The translations under genes and the position numbers were made by a program. The notes beneath the pieces are model-generated. The model was given only the letters and a program-made list of their open reading frames with translations. It was not told the origin of the DNA and searched no databases. Below are positions 25,860 to 34,691 of a stretch of DNA of 64,000 bases, in pieces. Each line of letters begins with the position of its first letter. Position 1 is the first letter of the stretch. This DNA is from a virus. The stretch is from the IMG/VR virus record IMGVR_UViG_3300042914_002334, positions 1 through 64,000 of that record, one strand, 5' to 3'.

Positions 25860-26990
25860 TTAAAATCCAGGGTTTGTTGGCAAGGATCTAATAGAAGGAA
25901 TTGTTCCTATATTTGTACTGGTAGTATAAGCAAGAGACGCAGTGGTAGGACTCTTAGTTACAATCCACTCATTATTATTAGAAAATGGATTCATTGACGC
26001 CGCATTAAATCCTGAAATAGGAGAACCACTGTTTAGTCTAGTATTGGGTCCGTATCTTAACGGAGCATTTCCAAAAGAACTAGACGCACTTCTAACTGCC
26101 GCAATTAATCCCTTGCCTTGAATATTAGTAATAGTATTACCTTGAACAGTAAAACGAACTTTATTTGTGTTCCAAGAAGAATTCATTGTAACAAAAGAAT
26201 CTGTTTCATTTGAGATATTATTGATAACAATCAAATCATAAAATGCCGTGTTTCCAGCAGGATTAGAAAAGTTTTCATTAAATATAAAGTGACGAGATTG
26301 TCCCTGTTGTAACTGATTGTATGCTATCATCAAAACTCCAGCAGTAGGACTGACATTCACTACATTAAAATTAGTTGCATTTAAATTATTTCTAAAATAA
26401 TTTTGATAGACAAAAGATGTTCTTAGCATACTCGTGTCGATTAATGATTGTATTTTAACACCGTGATACCCTCCACTATTATTAGTAGAACCGTGCATTT
26501 TATAAAAATAACAGTTGTATATTGTAAATCCTACACTGTTAGTAGTTATTCCAGCGTGATCAAATTCAATATTACAATCTCGCACAACTACGTCTGGTCT
26601 AGTAATACTAATAGCACCCACTGACCCGCCGGCAGAAGTTTGACGTATAGTCAATGACCCAAGCACAATATTGGGCGCGTCACAACGAAATAAAGTTCCG
26701 GAGCCTTGAATAATAACAGAACTACTTTCTCCCCAAATTTGTACTGACTTAGTTATTGGTACACTCATAAAAATATTCGTGTATGTGCCATTTTTGATAA
26801 CGAGTTTATGTCCGTCTTTTACTCTACTATCTGATAGCGCCGCAGTTAAAGTTGTAAAATCAGATCCAGAACCCGATGGTCCAACTCTCCAATTTGTTTT
26901 TGGAGGTGGAGGTGGTGCTGGAGGAGGCGCAGCCATTTTGACGGTTCCAGTAGTTTTAACGTTTTGAACTGTGATACGTTTAGTTGCCAT
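25860..26990 (-). CDS. Right-handed beta-helix surface protein (376 aa)
   Basis: A basic N-terminus (MATKRITVQNVKTTGTVKM), then a proline stretch (PPPAPPPPPP, ~22-31), then a pectate-lyase-like parallel beta-helix. Key segments are GSDFTTLTAALSD..VKDGHKLVIKNGTYTN (a typical entry to such helices), IQGSGTLFRC, VVRDCNIEF and VFTIYNCYFYK rungs, and NNISNETDSFV. It contains no GGTG fibre repeats, unlike its neighbours. The proline-rich linker suggests a tethered depolymerase or passive adhesin. No catalytic triad can be assigned from sequence. Start ATG 26990, ribosome site AAAAGGAAT, own promoter CATAAATA and own GAGAG terminator. Confidence 0.75.
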   Translation of the reverse strand: MATKRITVQNVKTTGTVKMAAPPPAPPPPPKTNWRVGPSGSGSDFTTLTAALSDSRVKDGHKLVIKNGTYTNIFMSVPITKSVQIWGESSSVIIQGSGTLFRCDAPNIVLGSLTIRQTSAGGSVGAISITRPDVVVRDCNIEFDHAGITTNSVGFTIYNCYFYKMHGSTNNSGGYHGVKIQSLIDTSMLRTSFVYQNYFRNNLNATNFNVVNVSPTAGVLMIAYNQLQQGQSRHFIFNENFSNPAGNTAFYDLIVINNISNETDSFVTMNSSWNTNKVRFTVQGNTITNIQGKGLIAAVRSASSSFGNAPLRYGPNTRLNSGSPISGFNAASMNPFSNNNEWIVTKSPTTASLAYTTSTNIGTIPSIRSLPTNPGF

Positions 26991-27007
26991 AATTTTATTC
27001 CTTTTAG

Positions 27008-27015
27008 TATTTATG
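27008..27015 (-). promoter_or_regulatory. Late-type promoter element CATAAATA
   Basis: Minus-strand CATAAATACTAAAAGG, ending 17 nt before ATG 26990 and 4 nt downstream of the preceding terminator. Confidence 0.6.
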
Positions 27016-27018
27016 TAA

Positions 27019-27047
27019 AAAAAGAGAGAAGATATTTCTCTCTTTTT
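27019..27047 (-). terminator. Intrinsic terminator, GAGAG family
   Basis: 12-bp stem (AAAAAGAGAGAA / TTCTCTCTTTTT), 5-base loop, with T residues following on the minus strand, 18 nt after the stop of the 27065-28933 gene. Confidence 0.85.
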
Positions 27048-27064
27048 ATTCAGATAATCAAATA

Positions 27065-28933
27065 TTAATACTCTCCGCCATCTATATCAGAGACGGCGGC
27101 AGTAATTGTTTGATCAACATAATACTTGTTTGTCAAATCATTATTAGCTAATCCAGTTGCATAGTCTGCGGCAACAGGACCAGCAATACTCATCTTGTTT
27201 GTTGTTTCTGAACCCTCTGGCGCTGCTAATGTCACTACAATGTCACCAGCCCCTGATTGTAAAGTAAGACCAGCAGTACCAATAATACTTAGTGTATCAC
27301 CGGGACCAGATTCTATCTGACTGGAACTACTGTTAGGTGCGTCAAATACAACATTATCAGTTTGAATTACCACACTTCCAGTTCCATTTGGAAGTAGTTT
27401 CAAGTCTGAATTTTCGCCTATGGTAGATATTGTTACGTCACCGTTAGCAGCAGTAGCAATCGTTGCTCCGCCAACAGTTAATGTATCAGTTGTTCCATTC
27501 CAAGCAAGTCCATCGACAGTAGAAACAGGATCAGTTCCATTTCCAAGTAGTATACTACCAGCAGTTAATGTTGATGCTCCAGTACCGCCTTTACTAACAG
27601 GTAGTGTTCCAGTTACTTTATCTGTTGTTAGATCAACAGCACCAGTAGCTAATTTAGCCGAAGTAATTGCTGCATCTTTAACTTGCAGTGCATCGCTACC
27701 ATTAACTTCAATAGTAGAATCATCTACTAAAACGTTAATTGTGTTGCCAGTATCCGATAATCCAGCACCCCATACATATGTTCCAGCACCACTAAATTGT
27801 ACCCACGTAACACTGTCAGTTCCAACACTAGATATAGTGGCCGTTTGTGTCCAACCCGTTGACTGCCAAGTTGATCCTTCTTTGACGTAAACTGCGGCAC
27901 CGTCAAATTCTGCTGGATCACTCATATCTTCTGCACGAACTGCTCCAGTTAATGAAACAATATAAATGCCATTTTGAGACGCGGTAGGTTGATTCTTAAC
28001 AAGAACACGATCACCAGATGCTAATGTTACACCGTCAACTGTATCTCCAGCCTTTAAGTCTGCCACTACCGTTATTGCCGCTGTAGTTGCGACTCTGACT
28101 GCATTTTTCCAAGACAGACCAGTTGTTAGTGCATCAACATATCCCTTAGTAACAGCGTGTGTAGAAGAAGACGGAGCACCAGTTATTGATACGCTATTGA
28201 ATGTGACATCAGCATCAGTTGCAACTGATTGTCCGATTGCAATTGCGCCGTCAGTAATCGTAACACCGGTTCCTTCTGTAAAAGCACCGCGAATATCAGC
28301 ATCTGTTACTTTAGTAAAGGTAAATATTCCAGTTGATGAACTGTAAGATATTGCTCCATAACCAGTTCCGCTATTAGCAGCACTTACGGCAGCCTGAGCG
28401 AGAGCGTTACTAAACCACTTGTTAGTTGCTCCTACTTCTTGAGAAATGTCATCTGTGTTTAGTGTTACACTGGAACCCAAATCAACTGACTTACCGTTAA
28501 TTGTAATACTCTTGTATGCCAACATAGTATTGGTAACAGTTCCAGTGTCGCCATTTCCAATTAAAGTTCCAGATGTTGATGGCAACGTGAAACTAGTTGT
28601 CCCGGCTGCTACTGGAGCTATTAAAGTAGCGGTTCCGCTTGTTGATCCAGAAAAAATGGCTGATGATAACCCGACGGCGCCAAGACCAGAAACATTCTTA
28701 GATGCGTCTATAATAACTGCTTTGCTCGCAGCAGCAGTACCAGCAGTTACATTGCTTAGTAGACCGGTGTAGTAGGCCCCGCCAGCTTCTACAATCTCTA
28801 CACTTGTTCCATTGGTGCTGCTACCAAAATATAACTTACCAGAACCAGATGAGTATGCTAACTCACCGAATGCTAAGCTTGTTGGTGCTGCTAAACCAGT
28901 AGAACGCTTGATTTTAATAGTTGATGATGACAC
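27065..28933 (-). CDS. Tail-fibre protein (622 aa, GTG start)
   Basis: The N-terminal domain TIKIKRSTGLAAPTSLAFGELAY..GKLYFGSSTNGT is nearly identical to that of the next gene upstream (29046-30935), so the two are paralogues. Middle: LNTDDISQEVGATNKWFSNA, SAGTGVTITDG-type segments, NVSITGAPSSSTHAVTKGYVD, then the shared module (GDRVLVKNQPTASQNGIY). The C-terminus is VVIQTDNVVFDAPNSSS...NKYYVDQTITAAVSDIDGGEY. The last residues belong to the DGG(T/E)Y tail family. Start GTG at 28933 with AGGAG 7-8 nt upstream; no nearby in-frame ATG fits. Self-contained unit with promoter and terminator. Confidence 0.85.
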   Translation of the reverse strand: MSSSTIKIKRSTGLAAPTSLAFGELAYSSGSGKLYFGSSTNGTSVEIVEAGGAYYTGLLSNVTAGTAAASKAVIIDASKNVSGLGAVGLSSAIFSGSTSGTATLIAPVAAGTTSFTLPSTSGTLIGNGDTGTVTNTMLAYKSITINGKSVDLGSSVTLNTDDISQEVGATNKWFSNALAQAAVSAANSGTGYGAISYSSSTGIFTFTKVTDADIRGAFTEGTGVTITDGAIAIGQSVATDADVTFNSVSITGAPSSSTHAVTKGYVDALTTGLSWKNAVRVATTAAITVVADLKAGDTVDGVTLASGDRVLVKNQPTASQNGIYIVSLTGAVRAEDMSDPAEFDGAAVYVKEGSTWQSTGWTQTATISSVGTDSVTWVQFSGAGTYVWGAGLSDTGNTINVLVDDSTIEVNGSDALQVKDAAITSAKLATGAVDLTTDKVTGTLPVSKGGTGASTLTAGSILLGNGTDPVSTVDGLAWNGTTDTLTVGGATIATAANGDVTISTIGENSDLKLLPNGTGSVVIQTDNVVFDAPNSSSSQIESGPGDTLSIIGTAGLTLQSGAGDIVVTLAAPEGSETTNKMSIAGPVAADYATGLANNDLTNKYYVDQTITAAVSDIDGGEY

Positions 28934-28971
28934 TTTTTTCTCCTAAGTTAGGTATGGTATATATCCTAAAG

Positions 28972-28979
28972 TATTTATC
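28972..28979 (-). promoter_or_regulatory. Late-type promoter element GATAAATA
   Basis: Minus-strand GATAAATACTTTAGG, 38 nt before GTG 28933, 8 nt after the preceding terminator. Confidence 0.6.
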
Positions 28980-28987
28980 CAAAATAA

Positions 28988-29015
28988 AAAAAAGAGAGTG
29001 ATAACTCTCTTTTTT
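28988..29015 (-). terminator. Intrinsic terminator, GAGAG family
   Basis: 12-bp stem (AAAAAAGAGAGT / ACTCTCTTTTTT), GATA-type loop, flanked by more A/T. It lies 30 nt after the stop of the 29046-30935 gene. Confidence 0.85.
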
Positions 29016-29045
29016 ATTAAATCAAACTAAGTTGATTAGATTTGA

Positions 29046-30935
29046 TTAGTATGTGCCGCCGTCAAGGTCAACATCTACAACACCGTCAGTGACAGTGAAG
29101 TGATTTGGATTGAATGCAGCAACACCCTTTGTTCCAGTTGTTGTAGCAACAGCAACACTTACGGTTACTGTGTTAGCAGTAACAGCAGTAGAGATTGCTC
29201 CACTTCCAGAAATTGCTAGAGATTCGCCTAGAGCAACAGCGTCAGAACCAGAACCACCAGTTAGAGTGATTGAGCTATTAGCCAACTTAGCGTTGGTAAC
29301 AGCACCGTCAGCGATCTTTGCTGTTGTTACAGCGTCACTAGCGATCTTGACTTCTGTTACAGCAGCAGAATCTAGTTCTGGTGTTCCAACACCACCTGCC
29401 TTGATTGCTACATGGCCACCAGCAACAGAGAAGTTAGTTGAATAGAAACTTGCAATACCCTTGTTAGTATCACTTGCGTCTTCGCCGCTTACTGTGATTG
29501 TTACGTCGCCGTTAGAGATTGTAACAGCGGTATCAATGCCTTCTCCGCCAGCTACTGTTAGTGTCTTGCCGTTAGCAAATGTTTCGCTTCCTGTGTCACC
29601 GGCAGCAGTGAAACTTGTAGAGATGCTTGCAGTGCTTACTGCGGTTACTAGACCCTTAGCGTTAACAGTTACAACTGGAACTGCTGAAGATGAACCATAT
29701 GTTCCAACGTTTGTGTTGACTGTAGCTAGCTCTAGAGCTAGATCAACTGCCGCTGAACCGTCAAAACTTACAGCGGAAGCAGAAGCATCACCACTAGCAC
29801 TGAAGTTACGTGCTGTCTGTAGTGCGGTTGCGGTGTCAGCGTTACCTGTTAGAGCACCAGTAACATTGCCATAAACTCTACCGACGGTTAGATCCTTGTT
29901 TAGGTTCCAACGATCATCTGCACTTGAGTATGTTAATGTCGCTGGAGTTTCTGGACCTTCAACTGTTAGACCAGCACCATTAGCAGCAGCAGCAGTAGTA
30001 GCGCCCTTGGAAACAACGATGTTCTTGTCGGCAACTTCTAGAGTTGTAGAGTTAACTGTTGTTGTAGTACCATTTACAGTTAAATTGCCAGTTACAGTCA
30101 ATGCGCCTGTAACAGTAGCTGCACCAGAAATGCTAATACTTTCAGCAGTAATGTCATTAGAGTTTAGTGTGCCATCAACGGTAACGTTGTTGAACGTTAC
30201 GTTAGAAGTTGTACCAACTGCTTGACCAATAGCAACTTGACCGTCGGTGATAGTAACACCAGTTCCAGCACTGAAGTGTGCGCGAACTTCGCTTGCGCTT
30301 GGGCCAGTATAAGTAATTACACCAGTAGCAGCGTTGTATGACATGCTGCCATCGCCGCCTGCGTCAGTTACACTGATTGAGTCGCGAGCACGAGTTTGAG
30401 TGAAATATAGATTAGTAGTACCTTCAGCAATGTCGTCTGTGTCTAGATTGTTCAACAATTGTGAATCACTAAATGAGAACTTACCAGTAGCACTATCGTA
30501 TGTTAGTGCATCACTGCTTCCAGCAGCAACTCCTACTGAATCACGAGCACGAGTCTGTGTGAAGTATAGATTTGCATTTAGTCCAGTTCCCTCAGCTAGA
30601 GAGTTGGTGTTATGATTACTGATATCAGAAACTGTACCAGTTACATTACCAGTTAATGCACCAACGAAACTTGATGCGGTAACTGTTCCCAGGTTACCAA
30701 TATTTCTGCTTGCATCAACGATAAGAGCCTTGCTTGCGCTTGCTGTACCAGCAGTTACATCTAGCAAGTCTGCTAAATATGCGCCACCGATTAATGTGAC
30801 GGAAGAAGTTGTTCCATCTGTGCTGCTACCAAAATATAGCTTACCAGAACCAGATGAGTATGCTAACTCACCGAATGCTAAGCTTGCTGGCACTGAAGAG
30901 CCAGTAGAACGCTTGATTTTAATTGTATTTGCCAC
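29046..30935 (-). CDS. Tail-fibre protein (629 aa, GTG start)
   Basis: Starts TIKIKRSTGSSVPASLAFGELAY..GKLYFGSST, the paralogous attachment-type domain. It then has two copies of the TDDIAEGTTNLYFTQTRARDS motif seen in structural proteins of marine T4-like phages, VTITDGQVAIGQ, LTVNGTTTTVNSTTLEVADKNIV (also in the 18167 fibre), repeated alanine/valine-rich beta segments, and a C-terminus ending VDVDLDGGTY. It lacks GGTG repeats and the DRVLVKNQT module. Start GTG 30935 with AGGAG about 10 nt upstream. Its base composition looks richer in G and C than the flanking fibres by eye. Likely a tail-fibre or baseplate-associated structural protein. Confidence 0.8.
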   Translation of the reverse strand: MANTIKIKRSTGSSVPASLAFGELAYSSGSGKLYFGSSTDGTTSSVTLIGGAYLADLLDVTAGTASASKALIVDASRNIGNLGTVTASSFVGALTGNVTGTVSDISNHNTNSLAEGTGLNANLYFTQTRARDSVGVAAGSSDALTYDSATGKFSFSDSQLLNNLDTDDIAEGTTNLYFTQTRARDSISVTDAGGDGSMSYNAATGVITYTGPSASEVRAHFSAGTGVTITDGQVAIGQAVGTTSNVTFNNVTVDGTLNSNDITAESISISGAATVTGALTVTGNLTVNGTTTTVNSTTLEVADKNIVVSKGATTAAAANGAGLTVEGPETPATLTYSSADDRWNLNKDLTVGRVYGNVTGALTGNADTATALQTARNFSASGDASASAVSFDGSAAVDLALELATVNTNVGTYGSSSAVPVVTVNAKGLVTAVSTASISTSFTAAGDTGSETFANGKTLTVAGGEGIDTAVTISNGDVTITVSGEDASDTNKGIASFYSTNFSVAGGHVAIKAGGVGTPELDSAAVTEVKIASDAVTTAKIADGAVTNAKLANSSITLTGGSGSDAVALGESLAISGSGAISTAVTANTVTVSVAVATTTGTKGVAAFNPNHFTVTDGVVDVDLDGGTY

Positions 30936-30973
30936 TTTGTTTTTCTCCTAGGTTAAAGTGTTTTGTGATAAAA

Positions 30974-30990
30974 AATTTCTATTAGAAATT
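30974..30990 (-). terminator. Stem-loop with T-tract between fibre units
   Basis: AATTTCT / AGAAATT stem with 3-base loop, followed on the minus strand by TTTT, nested in a larger inverted repeat (GTGATAAA 30965-30972 / TTTATCAC 31000-31007). It ends the 35666-31030 transcript. Here the next promoter lies upstream of the stem, so it is also the 5' end of the next mRNA. Confidence 0.6.
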
Positions 30991-30997
30991 CTATTTT

Positions 30998-31005
30998 TAT
31001 TTATC
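30998..31005 (-). promoter_or_regulatory. Late-type promoter element GATAAATA
   Basis: Minus-strand GTGATAAATAAAAATAG, 62 nt before GTG 30935. Predicted initiation falls at the base of the 30974-30990 stem-loop. Confidence 0.5.
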
Positions 31006-31029
31006 ACGATATATACTTTTTGAGTATTT

Positions 31030-31509
31030 TTATGTGTAATTTCCAGCATCTAAAGTAATACCAGTCAATGCTGTTCTTGCCACCCATTTTTGCGTGGCAA
31101 CATCATATTGCAATACTGATCCGTCTGTAATTGGTGCAGCGGCATCAACATTTCCAATATCCTCTAATTTATTTACAGTAGAATTCACTGTAAATAAAGT
31201 CCAGTTGTCTTCCGAATTAGGCATAGATCCAGTAGTCGTGTTTCGACTCTGACCATTTAACAAACTGTATTTGTAGTAACTGTCAGGATCGCGAGTCACG
31301 CTTCCAACGGTGTATCCATTTTTAAGATACACCAACATACCCTCGGTCAGTCGCTGACCAGTTATGTTTGTTAATCTGTCACCTGCATCACCGCTGATAC
31401 TTTGTAAAGTACCACGAACTTCAGTGTCCAATACTATTGGATGATCGCCAGTTGAACTCCAAGTTCCAGTCCACGTATTTCTTGTTAAGCCGTCGTAATT
31501 TGTGCTCAT
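31030..31509 (-). CDS. Small tail/fibre-associated protein (159 aa)
   Basis: Begins MSTNYDGLTRNTWTGTWSST. It contains IVLDTEVRGTLQSISGDAGDRLTNITGQRLTEGMLVYLKN, a compact beta-rich domain seen in other phage surface proteins, then KLEDIGNVDAAAPITDGSVLQYDVATQKWVARTAL (the DILAYDSATQKW-type motif also present in the 31506 gene) and ends GITLDAGNYT. The ATG at 31509 overlaps the upstream stop codon (ATGA), so translation is coupled to the 31506-34679 fibre. It may cap or adapt that fibre; this is inferred from coupling and the shared motif. Confidence 0.75.
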   Translation of the reverse strand: MSTNYDGLTRNTWTGTWSSTGDHPIVLDTEVRGTLQSISGDAGDRLTNITGQRLTEGMLVYLKNGYTVGSVTRDPDSYYKYSLLNGQSRNTTTGSMPNSEDNWTLFTVNSTVNKLEDIGNVDAAAPITDGSVLQYDVATQKWVARTALTGITLDAGNYT

Positions 31510-34500
31510 GATATACTCACATATGTTGTTCCAGGCTGCAAGGTTATGCCATACAGCGTGTATTGTTCAGCAACATATCCTGCTGGAGGGGTCGTTGGCT
31601 GCAAACTAACAGTGTTTCCAGATGTCACGCTTACATCCGATAACAACGATGAGGTTGGACCAGTTTTGAACGATGTTGGCTGACTTGCACTTGAGCGAAT
31701 GGCGAACCAAAATGCTCTTGGTGTGCTCTCAGAATTGGTTACGTTACCAGCAAATACTTTTACCGCATTTCCAAGTGCAGTAACTCCAGCAACAAAACTT
31801 GTTACAGTAACAATGTTTTCGACAGTCGGAGGACTACTTGTAGCAGCCGTAAATAACCACAAGCTTGGGTATGTAAATGTAGCACTGGCACTTGCAGTAG
31901 TTGAACTGAGGTTTGCAGTATATGAAGTTCCAGTTACACTTGCTGGGCGAGTAAATGTAGTAGAAACACTTACCGTTCTTGTAGTTGCTGTGTTATTTTT
32001 ATGTATAGGATCAGTAAATGTAAATGTTCCGCTTGCGGTAGCACTACTTGTAGTTCCGCCAACTGCGGTCACGCTATTAGCATAATTTGATGTGCTTGAC
32101 ATTCCAGTTACAGTAACTGTATATGCTACAGAGTTATAACTTTGTAGGAATGTGTTGCCAGTTAGACTTCCAAGTGTTGCGCTCAGTGTTGGCGTCGCCC
32201 AAGTAACTGATATATTAGCAGTTGACGTAGTATATTCAGCGGTGGTAGTTCCATTGTAGAAATTGAATGCTATGGTTCCTGCTGCACTTCCGCCTGCTAT
32301 AGTAGTGCTTGTTGATCTGATAAATGAATCGGCATCAGTTGTAAATGTCTGTGTCCAATCTACAGTTCCCGCTGGAGTAGCAGATTGACTTCCTGCGCTA
32401 AATGTATTCAATGCACTTATTGAACCATTTGTAGCAGTTATACTTCTAACGCTTGAGATATATTGATCGGTAATGTCATCTGGGTTTACTGCATTTACAG
32501 CAAACGATGTAATTGGTTGATCCCAACTTGGAGATGCTGGTGAAATCGTAGCACTGAGAGTTGGGGTAAAGGTAGCAAGCGTTAAACGAAGTTTGTTGTT
32601 AAAGAATTCTGCTACGCGAACTGGAGAAGTAGTCCCATTCTCTTTGTATCCAGTAAGAGTTCTGTATGTTCCACTTGTAGTCCAAATAAGAGGACTATTA
32701 TCAGTTTGTGTGGCAACATCTACCCAACTTAGTGTTCCTGCGCCATCTGTTCCTAGAACTTGACCGCTGGTTCCACCGCCAATACTTATGTTATTGACTC
32801 CCCCGAACGATACTTTGTTGCTTGTTGCCGTTACATTAGTTACGCCGCCCGGAGTTCCATTATTGTTGTATTGTAGTTGTCCGTTTGTGCCACCAACTAA
32901 TGATAGTGACACGGGCCCCCACTTCTGCGTGGCAGAATCATATGCAAGAATCTGTTTATCTTCTGGTGTGCCAACTACATCCAATAGAGCACTAAGTAAA
33001 CCAGATGTTGCTACCGTAGCAAATGTTGGTTTATTTTGTATATTGTTCCAAGTCAAATCTTCGCTAATTACGTAATTAGCATCGTTAGTGAATGTGCTTA
33101 GTCCAGGTGCTGTTCCAGTTATATTTTCCCAAGTTACACTTGATACTGTTATGTAATTCGAATCATTGGTAAATGTGCTTAGTCCAGGTGCTGTTCCAGT
33201 TATATTTTCCCAAGTTACATCTGTTAGTTTTATGTATCCAGTGATTGTGTTGTCGAATATTCCAACAGATGGCGCAGTGCCGGTAAGATTTTCCCAAGTA
33301 ACTGCATCTGATTTAATGTATCCAGCGGTGTTAGTAAAATCACTTAAATCAGTTGGTTTGTTTGTTAAATCATTATAATTACGACTTACACTAATTACGC
33401 CTTCTGTCGTGACATCTATATTAGCGCCTATCTTTACACCACCACGAACGGTAGAAGAGGCAACGGGAACAGGAATACTACTGGTCCAAGAAACATTCAA
33501 TCCATCAGTAATTAAGAACTTGTTCGACTGTCCCTCTTGTGCTGGCAATAAGTTATTGATTGCGGCAGTTGCATTAGTTGCTCCGGTTCCGCCGCTTTCT
33601 ACTGGTAGTGTTCCAGTGAATGATACTGTTATACCTCCAGTTTGTCCGCTAATTGCAATATTACTTCCAGCAGTAAGCGAGGTTACACCAGTGTTGTTTA
33701 TCGTGTTGTCAACGATGCTTATTCCGGTGCCAGCAGTATATACTCCAGCAGCACCAAACTGCGACCACTCGATATCACTCGTTCCAATTTCTATAGTTCC
33801 AGAAGTAACCATTATCCACTGAGTGCTCTTTTGTGTCACTCCGTTTTGTATGAATGTGAAATCGCCAGCACTTACTTCGTTTGCAAAACTGTTGTCAAAA
33901 TCACTTGCTCTAATTAGAGTCCATCCGGATGTGATTGATGCGAGTGTGTATATGCCATTTTGTTTTTCGTCTGTTTGATTTTTTACTAAAATTCTCTGAT
34001 TTAGTTGTATTGTGACACCATCTATTTGTGGGAATGCACCAGAGCCAGTAAGGGTTGCACCTATTCCAGAACTACCGTTGTTATAAGTTGCACTTAAATT
34101 AGTAGTAGTGGCAGCAACGCAAGCCAAATGAACATTTAATCCAGTGGCTACATTGTCAACATATTCTTTTGTTGCGGCTTCGTATGCGTTGATTGGGTTT
34201 GCATATAGAACCAATGGGCCAGTCATTGTATCGCCGCCGATATTTACTGGAGTAAACCCAAGTCCGCCAGTAATTTGACTTGTATTGATGTCAACCCATA
34301 CCGGACTTCCATCTAATGATGCCAATACTTTTCCGTTCGCTGATCCTTGTGATGGCAGCAAATTATTGATTGCTGACGCTGCGCTGGTTGCGCCGGTGCC
34401 TCCGTTAAATATGCCAAGTGTTCCGCCTACTGTAAATGTTCCAGTGGTCGTTATTGGACCGCCACTAAATGTTAGTCCAGTTGCTCCCGGGTCGATACTT

Positions 34501-34679
34501 ACTGATTTTACTGTTCCGTAATCTGGTTTTGCATTAAAGAAGTCAATTGCACCCAAATCAGTTTTGTAAAATAACTTCCCATCAGCGTAGTTGATAGCAA
34601 CTTCACCAAATGACAAATCGGTTGTTAAAGGCTGTTTACCACTAACACCCGAACTTTTTAATACAATCGTTGTTGTCAT
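31506..34679 (-). CDS. Tail-fibre protein with Ig-like C-terminal half (1,057 aa)
   Basis: N-terminal attachment-type domain TIVLKSSGVSGKQP..LSFGEVAINYADGKLFYKTDLG, sister to the 24041 fibre. Then GGTGAT repeats, the shared module (NQRILVKNQTDEKQNGIYTL...STQWIMVTSGTIEIG), and three to four tandem TWENITGTAPGLSTFTND repeats (DNA period 81 bp, 33040-33310). The C-terminal ~400 residues (from PTLSATISPASPSWDQPIT) are Thr/Ser-rich beta strands resembling tandem Ig-like domains. The start is ATG 34679 with AAAAGGAAAAATAA upstream, 13 bp after the preceding stop, so it is co-transcribed from the 35687 promoter. Probable host-binding fibre. Confidence 0.83.
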   Translation of the reverse strand: MTTTIVLKSSGVSGKQPLTTDLSFGEVAINYADGKLFYKTDLGAIDFFNAKPDYGTVKSVSIDPGATGLTFSGGPITTTGTFTVGGTLGIFNGGTGATSAASAINNLLPSQGSANGKVLASLDGSPVWVDINTSQITGGLGFTPVNIGGDTMTGPLVLYANPINAYEAATKEYVDNVATGLNVHLACVAATTTNLSATYNNGSSGIGATLTGSGAFPQIDGVTIQLNQRILVKNQTDEKQNGIYTLASITSGWTLIRASDFDNSFANEVSAGDFTFIQNGVTQKSTQWIMVTSGTIEIGTSDIEWSQFGAAGVYTAGTGISIVDNTINNTGVTSLTAGSNIAISGQTGGITVSFTGTLPVESGGTGATNATAAINNLLPAQEGQSNKFLITDGLNVSWTSSIPVPVASSTVRGGVKIGANIDVTTEGVISVSRNYNDLTNKPTDLSDFTNTAGYIKSDAVTWENLTGTAPSVGIFDNTITGYIKLTDVTWENITGTAPGLSTFTNDSNYITVSSVTWENITGTAPGLSTFTNDANYVISEDLTWNNIQNKPTFATVATSGLLSALLDVVGTPEDKQILAYDSATQKWGPVSLSLVGGTNGQLQYNNNGTPGGVTNVTATSNKVSFGGVNNISIGGGTSGQVLGTDGAGTLSWVDVATQTDNSPLIWTTSGTYRTLTGYKENGTTSPVRVAEFFNNKLRLTLATFTPTLSATISPASPSWDQPITSFAVNAVNPDDITDQYISSVRSITATNGSISALNTFSAGSQSATPAGTVDWTQTFTTDADSFIRSTSTTIAGGSAAGTIAFNFYNGTTTAEYTTSTANISVTWATPTLSATLGSLTGNTFLQSYNSVAYTVTVTGMSSTSNYANSVTAVGGTTSSATASGTFTFTDPIHKNNTATTRTVSVSTTFTRPASVTGTSYTANLSSTTASASATFTYPSLWLFTAATSSPPTVENIVTVTSFVAGVTALGNAVKVFAGNVTNSESTPRAFWFAIRSSASQPTSFKTGPTSSLLSDVSVTSGNTVSLQPTTPPAGYVAEQYTLYGITLQPGTTYVSIS
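33040..33310 (-). repeat. 81-bp tandem coding repeats
   Basis: aatgtgcttagtccaggtg recurs at 33091 and 33172 (81-bp period, ~50 bases identical), with diverged copies on either side. Encodes TWENITGTAPGLSTFTND units of 27 residues. Confidence 0.85.
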
Positions 34680-34691
34680 TTATTTTTCCTT

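Noticed and set aside
25817-29015. GAGAG palindromes as mobile-element ends or attachment sites
   Set aside because: Each lies within 30 bp of a stop codon with T-runs on the correct strand, so terminators explain them.
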